In this document: piece by piece, positions 23,715-31,764 of the stretch
Numbering within the stretch: position 1 is the stretch's first letter
Layout: each line of letters starts with the position of its first letter
Position numbers and translations under genes: made by a program
Origin: Actinocrinis sp035605935
Lineage (GTDB): Bacteria; Actinomycetota; Actinomycetes; Streptomycetales; Catenulisporaceae
Reading direction: 5' to 3'
Assembly (NCBI RefSeq): GCF_035605935.1
Contig: NZ_DATNGK010000169.1
Span: 1 to 64,000 of the forward strand
DNA: 64,000 bases
The notes under the pieces: model-generated
Databases searched by the model: none
What the model saw: the letters and a program-made list of their open reading frames with translations, nothing else
Told to the model about the DNA's origin: nothing

Positions 23715-25391
23715 ATGGATGACGCGAGCATCGCGGCGGGCCGGGAGCGTTGGCAGGCGGCCTACGACAAGGCGGCGAAGACCGACCGAGACACCACCAC
23801 CATCTCCGGCAACGAAACGGAGCCGGTCTACGGCCCGCCTCCGGGCTCTGTCGTTCCCGGTTTCGAGCAGATCGGCTGGCCCGGCGACTATCCGTACACG
23901 CGAGGGCTGTACCCGACCGGCTATCGCGGGCGTCCGTGGACGATCCGCCAATTCGCCGGCTTCGGTAACGCCGCGCACACCAACGAGCGCTTCCGAGCCA
24001 TCCTCGCTGCCGGCGGCGGCGGATTGTCCGTCGCGTTCGACATGCCGACGCTGATGGGCCGCGACTCGGACGACCCGCGCTCGCTCGGCGAGGTCGGGCA
24101 CTGCGGCGTCGCGATCGACTCGGCCGCGGACATGGACGTGCTGTTCGGCGGCATCCCGCTGGGCGATGTGACCACCTCGATGACGATCAGCGGACCGGCC
24201 GTCCCGGTGTTCTGCATGTACGTCGTCGCCGCGGAACGCCAGGGCGTCGAGATCGGCAAGCTCAACGGCACGTTGCAGACTGACATCTTCAAGGAGTACA
24301 TCGCGCAGAAGGAGTGGCTGTTCCCGCCGGAGCCGCACCTTCGCCTCATCGGCGACCTGATGGAGTACTGCGCGCAGGGCATCCCCGCGTACAAGCCGCT
24401 CTCGGTCTCCGGCTATCACATCCGCGAGGCGGGATCCACGGCGGCGCAGGAACTGGCCTACACGCTGGCGGACGGGTTCGGCTATGTGGAACTCGGGCTC
24501 TCCCGCGGCCTGGACATCGACGTCTTCGCCCCGGGCCTCTCCTTCTTCTTCGACGCGCATATCGACTTCTTCGAGGAGATCGCGAAGTTCCGCGCGGCGC
24601 GCCGGATCTGGGCCCGCTGGCTGCGCGACGTCTATGGCGCGAAGACGGCGAAGGCGCAGTGGCTGCGCTTCCACACTCAGACGGCAGGGGTCTCACTCAC
24701 CGCGCAGCAGCCGGAGAACAACATCGTCCGCACCGCGATCGAGGCGCTGGCGGCCGTGCTCGGCGGCACCAACTCGCTGCACACCAACGCGCTCGACGAA
24801 GTGCTCGCGCTGCCCTCCGCTAAGGCGGCCGAGATCGCCGTGCGCACCCAGCAGGTCATCCTGGAGGAGACCGGTGCGGCGAACGTGGCCGACCCGCTCG
24901 GCGGCTCCTGGTACATCGAGGCGCTCACCGACCGGATGGAGGCCGAGGCGGAGGCGATCTTCCAGCAGATCAAGGACCTCGGGCGGGACGGTTCGGTGAC
25001 CTCGGGTCTGCTGCGCGGCATCGACGAGGGCTACTTCACCGGCCAGATCGCAGAGGCCTCGTTCCAGTATCAGCGGGCCGTTGAGAAGGGTGAGAAGCGG
25101 ATCGTCGGGGTCAACGCGCACACCGAGACCATCGAGGCGCCGCTCGAAATCCTGCGCGTCTCGCACGAGGTCGAACTGGAGCAGAACCGGGTGCTCGCCG
25201 AGCGCCGCGCCAAGCGGGACGACGAGGCGGTGCGCTCGACGCTCGCCGTGTTGCGCGACGGTGCGACGAAGGAGGGCGTGAACCTGATTCCGCCGATGCT
25301 CGACGCGGTCCGCGCGGAGGCGACGCTCGGCGAGATCTGCGGCGTGCTCAAGGACGTCTACGGTACGTACACCGAGCCGGCCAGGTTCTGA
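23715..25391 (+). CDS. icmA: Acyl-CoA mutase large subunit, isobutyryl-CoA mutase (IcmA) type
   Basis: B12-dependent carbon-skeleton mutase, substrate-binding TIM-barrel subunit, 558 residues. It lacks the C-terminal B12 domain, so it needs a separate small subunit, not in this window. The segment YPYTRGLYPTGYRGRPWTIR and LPSVSFDMPTL-like region (GGLSVAFDMPTLMGRDSDDP) are family hallmarks. The selectivity positions are Phe80 (RQFAGFG) and Gln198 (EYIAQK), the residues of isobutyryl-CoA mutase; methylmalonyl-CoA mutase has Tyr and Arg there. It should therefore interconvert isobutyryl- and n-butyryl-CoA. MeaB (48189) and Ccr (55529) in the window belong to the same metabolism. No strong ribosome-binding site; the palindrome lies 13 bp upstream. 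Confidence 0.88.
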   Translation: MDDASIAAGRERWQAAYDKAAKTDRDTTTISGNETEPVYGPPPGSVVPGFEQIGWPGDYPYTRGLYPTGYRGRPWTIRQFAGFGNAAHTNERFRAILAAGGGGLSVAFDMPTLMGRDSDDPRSLGEVGHCGVAIDSAADMDVLFGGIPLGDVTTSMTISGPAVPVFCMYVVAAERQGVEIGKLNGTLQTDIFKEYIAQKEWLFPPEPHLRLIGDLMEYCAQGIPAYKPLSVSGYHIREAGSTAAQELAYTLADGFGYVELGLSRGLDIDVFAPGLSFFFDAHIDFFEEIAKFRAARRIWARWLRDVYGAKTAKAQWLRFHTQTAGVSLTAQQPENNIVRTAIEALAAVLGGTNSLHTNALDEVLALPSAKAAEIAVRTQQVILEETGAANVADPLGGSWYIEALTDRMEAEAEAIFQQIKDLGRDGSVTSGLLRGIDEGYFTGQIAEASFQYQRAVEKGEKRIVGVNAHTETIEAPLEILRVSHEVELEQNRVLAERRAKRDDEAVRSTLAVLRDGATKEGVNLIPPMLDAVRAEATLGEICGVLKDVYGTYTEPARF

Positions 25392-25421
25392 CGCTGCGCT
25401 AGATTCAGATTCCCGGCTAGC

Positions 25422-25464
25422 TGCCGATGCCCGGCCGCACGCTCAGCGCGGCCGGGCATCGGCA
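25422..25464. terminator. Bidirectional terminator hairpin
   Basis: Perfect 17-bp stem TGCCGATGCCCGGCCGC / GCGGCCGGGCATCGGCA with a 9-nt loop, located between the mutase gene and the convergent metallo-beta-lactamase-fold gene; it abuts the latter's stop codon. Confidence 0.9.
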
Positions 25465-26124
25465 TCAGAGCTCGAACGGCTGGCCGAGGGTCATCTTCGA
25501 GAACGGCGCGCCGGTACCCGGTCCCGCGCCCGGATTCTCGGACAGCAGCATGCCGAGGAAGTCGTTGCCGACCTGGCTGAGCATCGCGTCATGAATCGGC
25601 GAGACCCGGTTCGGCTTCAGCTCCCTGACGTAGTCGATCAGGTCGCCGGTCCGCGTCCACGGGCCGTGCGAGGGAACGAGCAGCAGGTCGATCGGCACGT
25701 TCGGGTTGGTCAGCGCGTCGCCGGGATGAAAGACGCTGCCGCCGATCAGGAAGCCGGTGTTGCGGACGGTTGGGATGTCCCGGTGGATCGGGTCGTGCCA
25801 CTCGCCGTAGCACTGAACTTCGATGCCGCCCGCCGTGAACGTGGATCCGTCGCCAACTACGTGCACGGTGGCCGGGGTGCCCTCGGCCTGGGCGGCGACC
25901 GAGCTGTTCGTCCACACCTCGATCTGCGGCTTCTTCGCCAGCGCGGCTCTGACCGCGTCTTCGGCGAGGTGGTCCAAGTGCTCGTGCGTGATGAGCACGC
26001 CGTCGGCATCATCGAGCGCTGCGGCGAGCGCCTGCTGCTCGCAGAAGACGCCTGGATCGACGACCAGCGTGTAGCCGTCCTGCTCGATGCGGAGCCCGGC
26101 GTGACCCAACCACGTGATCTGCAT
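25465..26124 (-). CDS. Metallo-beta-lactamase-fold hydrolase
   Basis: 219-residue protein of the UlaG/YtkL-like metal-dependent hydrolase group. ATG 26124 begins MQITWLGHAGLRIEQDG, the usual start; upstream in-frame codons are not supported. The metal-binding motif THEHLDHLAED gives HxHxDH at residues 47-52; a further ligand is in VFHPGDAL, and the C-terminal His in RVSPIHDAM. Substrate unknown. Last gene of a minus-strand group with 26175-28374 (50-bp gap). Confidence 0.9.
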   Translation of the reverse strand: MQITWLGHAGLRIEQDGYTLVVDPGVFCEQQALAAALDDADGVLITHEHLDHLAEDAVRAALAKKPQIEVWTNSSVAAQAEGTPATVHVVGDGSTFTAGGIEVQCYGEWHDPIHRDIPTVRNTGFLIGGSVFHPGDALTNPNVPIDLLLVPSHGPWTRTGDLIDYVRELKPNRVSPIHDAMLSQVGNDFLGMLLSENPGAGPGTGAPFSKMTLGQPFEL

Positions 26125-26174
26125 GTCCGTCACTTTCTTTCGCGTTCGCCCTAAGGCCTGGTGCGGGAGTGACG

Positions 26175-26630
26175 CTAGCTCAGGAAGCGCTCCAGCGCCT
26201 CGCGGGCGCGGCCGCTTGACGCGGCCGTCTCGGCGAGCGCTCGGGCGAGCGTGTTGATCCACTCGTCCAGTCCCACCTGTTGCCGGGAGAGCACGATGCC
26301 GCGCACCTCCTTGCACACCTCACCGGTCATCCGGCCGCGATCCATCCGCAGGCCGAGCCGCTGCTCGCCGAGTGCCACGTCGATGTTGGTGACCGCGCCC
26401 TCGCGGCCGGCCATCCGGTCCGCCATAGTCCGCTTGCGCTCGACCTGTACCGCGCCCGCCGGTAGCGAGTCGGCCAGCGTCACCGACAGCACCTTCGCGT
26501 ACAGTTCCAGATCCGCGGTATCCCGGCGCAGCGCGGCCGCCAGCAGTTCGACGTCCATGCCGCGGTCCAAGCCGGCGCCGGCTCCGCTTTCGTCGGCGGG
26601 AACCAGCTCGTGTGATTCGTATTCAGCCAT
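26175..26630 (-). CDS. Hypothetical protein, YbjQ-cluster partner
   Basis: 151-residue soluble protein that I cannot assign. After an acidic N-terminus (YESHELVPADESGAGAG) it reads VELLAAALRRDTADLELYAK, VERKRTMADRMAGREGAVTNIDV, LGLRMDRGRMTGEVCKEVRGIVL and ends in an Ala-rich helix. A beta-rich core flanked by helices is likely. It lies 17 bp after the YbjQ genes, suggesting a joint role with them. No membrane segment or signal peptide. Confidence 0.75.
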   Translation of the reverse strand: MAEYESHELVPADESGAGAGLDRGMDVELLAAALRRDTADLELYAKVLSVTLADSLPAGAVQVERKRTMADRMAGREGAVTNIDVALGEQRLGLRMDRGRMTGEVCKEVRGIVLSRQQVGLDEWINTLARALAETAASSGRAREALERFLS

Positions 26631-26647
26631 GTCTTCCCGGTTCCGAC

Positions 26648-27499
26648 TCAGGCGTCGAGGCTCAGCACCATACTCGGGCGGTCGATCACGTGGTCCGCGC
26701 GCAGCGGCCGTACCGCGGTGCCGATGGCGAAGAACTCGGTGGTGTGCGAGCCCCAGGTATGCGAGTGCTGACGCAGCTGCACCGCGACGATGCCCTCAGC
26801 GTCCAGCGCCTCCGCCTCTGCCTGCATCCGGCTCATCGCCAGCTCGCGCGCGTCGTAGAGCGCCTGGGTGAACTGCTCGATCTCCACGTTCCGGCCCGCG
26901 TTCCCGACCACCTGGCCGAAGCGCTGGTGCGCGACGTGGTAGACGCAAGATCCCATCACCATATCAAGGGGCGCATACCCGGCCCGGATCAGGGTCCAGA
27001 AGTCCTGGCCGGAGAGGTCCGAGGTGAACGGCTTGTTCTTGTTGTTGCGCCAGTGGCCGTGCTGTCCGGGGTCCGCGCCGTCCGCCTTGACCGCCGTGCC
27101 GACCGCGATGAATTCGGCGATGTCGTTGCCGAACTCCTTGAACTCCACGTCCAGCCGCACCCCGACGATGCCGTCCGCGCCCAGCGCGCTGGCCTCCGCC
27201 TCCATCCGGCTCATCGCCAGCTCGCGGGCGTGGTACATGGCCTGGGACAGGACGGTCATCTCCTGGTTCTTCGACCAGCGGCCCAACTGCAGGCCCACGT
27301 GGTAGATCGAGGAGCCGAGCACCAGGCCGAGCGGCCGGAACCCGGCCTCGCGCACCAGCAGGAACTCGTTCACCGTCAGGTCCGAGGTGAAGATCGAGCC
27401 CTGGCCGGGACGCAGCTGGGCGAGCCGGCGCATCGCGTCCTCGGGCACGCCCTGCGCGACCAGGTCCCCGGCCTCCTGCTGGATGGACTGATCGGTCAT
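26648..27499 (-). CDS. Tandem YbjQ/heavy-metal-binding-domain protein
   Basis: 283-residue protein made of two YbjQ (DUF74, 'heavy metal-binding') repeats: residues about 30-140 (FTSDLTVNEFLLVREAGFRP, MYHARELAMSRMEAEASALG, IVGVRLDVEFKEFGNDIAEF) and about 155-275 (FTSDLSGQDFWTLIRAGYAP, YDARELAMSRMQAEAEALDA, IVAVQLRQHSHTWGSHTTEF). YbjQ domains form pentamers in known structures; metal binding is an old inference, function unknown. ATG 27499 starts 2 bp after the stop of the upstream paralogue; an in-frame TTG at 27505 would overlap it. Translationally coupled pair. Confidence 0.85.
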   Translation of the reverse strand: MTDQSIQQEAGDLVAQGVPEDAMRRLAQLRPGQGSIFTSDLTVNEFLLVREAGFRPLGLVLGSSIYHVGLQLGRWSKNQEMTVLSQAMYHARELAMSRMEAEASALGADGIVGVRLDVEFKEFGNDIAEFIAVGTAVKADGADPGQHGHWRNNKNKPFTSDLSGQDFWTLIRAGYAPLDMVMGSCVYHVAHQRFGQVVGNAGRNVEIEQFTQALYDARELAMSRMQAEAEALDAEGIVAVQLRQHSHTWGSHTTEFFAIGTAVRPLRADHVIDRPSMVLSLDA

Positions 27500-27501
27500 C
27501 C

Positions 27502-28374
27502 TCAACGCCCCCGATTCAGGGTCATGATGCTAAGCGGTGGCTTGAGCCCGGTGCCGCCGGGCCTGCGGTCGAAGCGGGCGATCGACGTGCCGACGAACTC
27601 GGCCTCGGCGATGTGGTCACGCTGGTTCTCGTACGACGGGCACTCGCGCTCGCGGATGCGCAGCTGCATCTCGTCGACCACGATCCCGTCCCCGCCGTGC
27701 GCCTTCGCGTCGAGCTGGAGCTGGTAGCGGGCATCGTGCCGGGCGTGGTTGATCAGCTGCGTATAACCATCGACCTCCTGGTTACCCGCGGTCCAGCGCA
27801 GCTGTCCGTAGGTGCGCCAGTCGTCGTGCCTGGTCGCGATCGAGATGCCGAGCACAAGCCCGGTCGGCACCCAGCCGCCGTGCAGCAGCTTGGCGAACTC
27901 CTGGCCGGTGACGTGCGAGGTGAACGGCCTCGCCGGGCGACTCTTGGAGCGGGCACGCACCGCCGTGCCGAGCGCGGTGAACTCCATGCCGCCGGCCGAG
28001 AAGTGCCCGACGCGCAGCTTCACCCCGACGATCCCGTCGCCGCCGAGCGCCTTGCATTCGGCGATGGCCCGGGCCAGCGCCAGCCGCCGCGCGCCGTACA
28101 TCGTGCGCACGAGCTGGGAGAAGGGGGCGTACGCGGAGGAGGAGACCTCGGTGCCGCCGAAGAACGACCACGCGCCCGAGCAGCCCCAGCGCCCGGCGTA
28201 CCCGATGTGGAACACCGCCGTGCCGAGCACCTGGCCGACCGGGTCGAAACCGGCGCCGGTGATGGCCGCGAACTCCTGCGTGCTCAGCGCGGAGCCCCAG
28301 GTGTGGCTCTCACGGATCTCGGCCATCCGCGCACGAGCCACCTCGGGAAGGGCGGCGTCCAGCTGTTCTGGCAT
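27502..28374 (-). CDS. Tandem YbjQ/heavy-metal-binding-domain protein (first gene of pair)
   Basis: 290-residue paralogue of the next gene, also with two YbjQ repeats: residues about 20-135 (ALSTQEFAAITGAGFDPVGQ, YGARRLALARAIAECKALGG, IVGVKLRVGHFSAGGMEFTA) and about 150-280 (FTSHVTGQEFAKLLHGGWVP, ARHDARYQLQLDAKAHGGDG, IVVDEMQLRIRERECPSYEN). The second domain is more divergent. The gene heads the four-gene minus-strand group and is separated from the enoyl-CoA hydratase gene by 145 bp. Function unknown. Confidence 0.83.
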   Translation of the reverse strand: MPEQLDAALPEVARARMAEIRESHTWGSALSTQEFAAITGAGFDPVGQVLGTAVFHIGYAGRWGCSGAWSFFGGTEVSSSAYAPFSQLVRTMYGARRLALARAIAECKALGGDGIVGVKLRVGHFSAGGMEFTALGTAVRARSKSRPARPFTSHVTGQEFAKLLHGGWVPTGLVLGISIATRHDDWRTYGQLRWTAGNQEVDGYTQLINHARHDARYQLQLDAKAHGGDGIVVDEMQLRIRERECPSYENQRDHIAEAEFVGTSIARFDRRPGGTGLKPPLSIMTLNRGR

Positions 28375-28519
28375 CAGACCCCCGGTCGGAGACGGAAGTG
28401 CGCTCTCTCGCAGCGTATGACATCGCGGGCTTGTGTGAACACGAAGCCAGGCGCGAGGTTATTCGCCGAGGTCGGGCACGGTGCCGTGTGTCGCGCTCGG
28501 CGTCGCTCTTGGGAGGGGA

Positions 28520-29380
28520 TCAGTCGAAGACGGCTTTGCCTGGGCCGTGTTCGATGAAGGACTGCATGCCGGTGCTCCGGTCCGGCGTCGCGAACAGCGC
28601 GGCGAACTGCGCCCGCTCGATCTCCAAGCCGGTGGCCAGATCCGTCTCCAGACCGCGGTCGATCGCGTCCTTCGCGGCGCGCAGCGCGAAGGCCGGTCCG
28701 GCGGCCAATTCGGCGGCCCAGGCCAGCGCGGTCGGGTAGACCTCCTCGGGCGCGACGACGCGGTCCGCGAGGCCGATCCGCAGCGCCTCCTCGGCGTCGA
28801 CCATCCGTCCGGTGAAGACCAGGTCCTTGGCCCGGGCGGGGCCGATTAGGCGGGAGAGCCGCTGCGTGCCACCGGCTCCGGGGATGAGGCCCAGCTTGAT
28901 CTCCGGCTGCCCGAACCTGGCGTCGGCGGCGGCCACCCGCAGGTCCGCGCACAACGCCAGCTCGCAGCCGCCGCCGAGCGCGAAACCGGTGACTGCCGCG
29001 ATGACCGGCTTCGGGATGCGCGCGATCGCGGTGAAGGAGTCTTGAAGAGTGCCCGAGCGCTGCACCATGTCGGTGTAGGAGAGAGCGGCCATCTCCTTGA
29101 TGTCCGCTCCGGCCGCGAACGCGATCGGACCGCCGTAGAGCACCACGGCGCGCAGGTCCGGGTTGGCGGTCACCTGCTGGGCTGCCTGCCTCAGCTCGGC
29201 CTGCACGTGCGAATCCAGCGGGTTCAGCTTCGGCCGGTCGATCCGGATGGTGGCGACCCGCGGCGTATCGGGCGCGATCTCGATCCGGACATACTCGGCG
29301 CGCCACAGGACCTGCGCGCCCAGCGCGTTGTCCTTGTCGCCCGACGTCGCGCCCTCGTTCGGCTCAGTCAACGCTGACAC
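28520..29380 (-). CDS. Enoyl-CoA hydratase/isomerase family protein
   Basis: 286-residue crotonase-fold enzyme; hydrates 2-enoyl-CoA in fatty or amino acid degradation. A 25-residue N-terminal tail precedes the fold. CoA-binding and oxyanion-hole residues are in FAAGADIKEM and VTGFALGGGCELALCAD. The two catalytic glutamates of true hydratases are present as Glu140 (GGGCELAL) and Glu160 (FGQPEIKLGLIPGAGGTQRL), spaced 20 as in the rat enzyme. Substrate length unknown. Divergent from glgX with a 102-bp gap. Confidence 0.9.
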   Translation of the reverse strand: MSALTEPNEGATSGDKDNALGAQVLWRAEYVRIEIAPDTPRVATIRIDRPKLNPLDSHVQAELRQAAQQVTANPDLRAVVLYGGPIAFAAGADIKEMAALSYTDMVQRSGTLQDSFTAIARIPKPVIAAVTGFALGGGCELALCADLRVAAADARFGQPEIKLGLIPGAGGTQRLSRLIGPARAKDLVFTGRMVDAEEALRIGLADRVVAPEEVYPTALAWAAELAAGPAFALRAAKDAIDRGLETDLATGLEIERAQFAALFATPDRSTGMQSFIEHGPGKAVFD

Positions 29381-29482
29381 TCCCTTGGATCACCGTCCGC
29401 CTGCACCGTTCATCCAACCACGGCCGGTCAGCCGCCGAATTTCCGGGGCCATGAGGTTCTTCACGACCCGTCAAAAGGCACA

Positions 29483-31687
29483 ATGGACACCATGAGTGAC
29501 CAAGTTGGCGATCCGCACCACACCGAGCACTGGGACCGGCCCTGGCCCGGTACCTGGCATCCGCTCGGTGCTCGCCACGACGGACAAGGCGTCAATTTCG
29601 CGCTCTGGGCGGCGGGAGCCGAAAGCGTCGAACTGTGCCTGTTCGACGATGGCGGTGGCGAGAGCCGGATCCCGCTGACCGAATCCACCTTTCACGTCTG
29701 GCACGGCTACCTGCCGGGCATCGAGCCCGGTCAGCGTTACGGCTTTCGGGTGCACGGGCCCTGGGATCCGTCGCGCGGCCGCCGCTGGAACGCGGACAAG
29801 CTGCTGCTCGATCCGTACGCGCGGGCGCTGGAAGGCGAGTTCGTCCTCGACGACGCGGTGTACGCGCATGTGAAGCACGGTTCGACCGCCAACTCGAACG
29901 CCCCGGACGACCGCGATTCGGCACCGTACGTTCCGCAGGGCATCGTGACCGGCCGGGTCGACGTCGATACCGGCACGCCACCGCGTACGCCGTGGGCCGA
30001 GACGATCATCTACGAGCTTCACGTCCGCGGCTACACCATGCGCCATCCAGCTGTGCCTGATGAGCTGCGCGGTACGTATGCAGGACTGGCGCATCCGGCT
30101 GTCATCGAGCATCTCGTCCATCTGGGCGTTACCGCGGTCGAGCTGCTGCCGATTCACCACTTCGTCTCGGAACCGCACCTCCTAGAGCGCGGGCTCGGCA
30201 ACTACTGGGGCTACAACTCGATCGGCTACTTCGCTCCGCACGCGCCCTACTCGGCGGCGGCCCGGCGCGGCGAGCGCGGCGGCCAGGTGCGCGAATTCAA
30301 GGAGATGGTCGCGGCGATGCACGCGGCCGGCATCGAGGTCATCCTCGATGTGGTCTACAACCACACCGCCGAGGGCGGCGGCGATGGACCGACGCTGTGC
30401 TTCCGCGGCATCGACAACGAGAGCTACTACCGGCTCGACGAGAAGAACCCGAGCCGGTATGCCGACTACACCGGCTGCGGTAACACGCTCAACGTCGTAC
30501 AACCGCACGTGCTTCAGCTGATCACCGATTCGCTGCGGTACTGGGTCACCGAGATGGGCGTGGACGGATTCCGCTTCGACCTCGCCTCCGCCCTCGCCCG
30601 CTCCTTCCACGACGTGGACAAGCTCTCCGCCTTCCTCACCGTCATCGCGCAGGATCCGGTGCTCCAGCAGGTGAAGCTGATCGCCGAGCCCTGGGACGTC
30701 GGCGAGGGCGGCTATCAGGTCGGCGAGTTCCCGCCGCTGTGGACGGAGTGGAACGACAAGTTCCGCGACACGGTCCGGGACTTCTGGCGCGGCGCGCGCA
30801 CCGACGTGCGCGACCTGGCCTACCGCCTGTCCGGCTCCTCAGACCTCTACCAGGACGACGGACGACGACCGTACGCATCGATCAACTTCGTTACCGCACA
30901 CGACGGTTTCACGATGCGCGATCTGGTCACCTACGACCACAAGCACAACGAGGCGCACGGCGAGAACAACCGCGACGGCACCAACGACAACCGCTCCGCG
31001 AACTACGGCGTCGAGGGCGAGTCGGACGATGAGGCCGTCAACCAGGTGCGACGGCGGCAGATCCGTAACCTGATGACGACTCTGGTGCTGGCCACCGGCG
31101 TGCCGATGATCGTCGCGGGCGACGAGTTCGGCCGGACGCAACAGGGCGACAACAACGCGTACTGCGTCGACAACGAGGTCAGCTGGGTCGACTGGTCGCT
31201 GCTGGAGAAGGGCGAATGGTCCAGCCTGTTGGATCTGACCCGGCGTCTGATCCACCTGCGCAAACGGCATCCGGTGCTGCGCCAGCGCGTGTTCTTCTCG
31301 GGCCAGCCCGCACATCCGGGCGGCCTGCAGGACATCGCCTGGTTCCGGCCGGACGGCGAGGAGATGACCGACGGCGACTGGTTCGCGCCAGCCGCCGGCC
31401 TCGGGGTGTACCTCTCCGGGCAGGACATCCGCGGGCGGGGGAACCACGGCGAGCGGATCATCGACGACAGCTTCTTGCTGCTGGTGCACGCCGGGGCCGA
31501 GGAGCTGGAGTTCGTGCTGCCAGGCGATCCGTGGGCGCGTTGGTACCACAGCGTGATCGATACGACCCTGGAAGGCGACCCCGGCGCGCGAGACAACGTC
31601 ACCTACGGCGGCGGGCTGCCGGTCACGCTCGTCCCGCGATCGCTGATGCTGCTGCGCGCGGATCCGGAGGCGTGGTCAGCGACCTGA
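29483..31687 (+). CDS. glgX: Glycogen debranching enzyme GlgX (GH13_11)
   Basis: Cytoplasmic debranching amylase, 734 residues, hydrolysing alpha-1,6 branches of glycogen after phosphorylase has shortened outer chains. CBM48 N-terminal domain (WPGTWHPLGARHDGQGVNFA, GFRVHGPWDPSRGRRWNADK, KLLLDPYARAL) then the GH13 barrel with region I DVVYNHTAEGG, region II GVDGFRFDLASAL (nucleophile Asp), region III LIAEPWDVG (acid/base Glu) and region IV FVTAHDGFTMRDL (Asp). The loop HNEAHGENNRDGTNDNRSAN is typical of isoamylase/GlgX. Neighbour of glgP in convergent arrangement, as fits joint glycogen breakdown. Start ATG 29483; a second ATG three codons later is possible. Confidence 0.95.
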   Translation: MDTMSDQVGDPHHTEHWDRPWPGTWHPLGARHDGQGVNFALWAAGAESVELCLFDDGGGESRIPLTESTFHVWHGYLPGIEPGQRYGFRVHGPWDPSRGRRWNADKLLLDPYARALEGEFVLDDAVYAHVKHGSTANSNAPDDRDSAPYVPQGIVTGRVDVDTGTPPRTPWAETIIYELHVRGYTMRHPAVPDELRGTYAGLAHPAVIEHLVHLGVTAVELLPIHHFVSEPHLLERGLGNYWGYNSIGYFAPHAPYSAAARRGERGGQVREFKEMVAAMHAAGIEVILDVVYNHTAEGGGDGPTLCFRGIDNESYYRLDEKNPSRYADYTGCGNTLNVVQPHVLQLITDSLRYWVTEMGVDGFRFDLASALARSFHDVDKLSAFLTVIAQDPVLQQVKLIAEPWDVGEGGYQVGEFPPLWTEWNDKFRDTVRDFWRGARTDVRDLAYRLSGSSDLYQDDGRRPYASINFVTAHDGFTMRDLVTYDHKHNEAHGENNRDGTNDNRSANYGVEGESDDEAVNQVRRRQIRNLMTTLVLATGVPMIVAGDEFGRTQQGDNNAYCVDNEVSWVDWSLLEKGEWSSLLDLTRRLIHLRKRHPVLRQRVFFSGQPAHPGGLQDIAWFRPDGEEMTDGDWFAPAAGLGVYLSGQDIRGRGNHGERIIDDSFLLLVHAGAEELEFVLPGDPWARWYHSVIDTTLEGDPGARDNVTYGGGLPVTLVPRSLMLLRADPEAWSAT

Positions 31688-31718
31688 CACCAGGTCGGCT
31701 TTCGAGGGTGCGTGCATC

Positions 31719-31754
31719 GCGGCGGTGCTCCGGACGTATCCGGAGCACCGCCGC
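31719..31754. terminator. Bidirectional terminator hairpin between glgX and glgP
   Basis: Perfect 16-bp stem GCGGCGGTGCTCCGGA / TCCGGAGCACCGCCGC with loop CGTA, 10-47 bp from each of the two convergent stop codons. Confidence 0.92.
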
Positions 31755-31764
31755 AGTTGTCACG

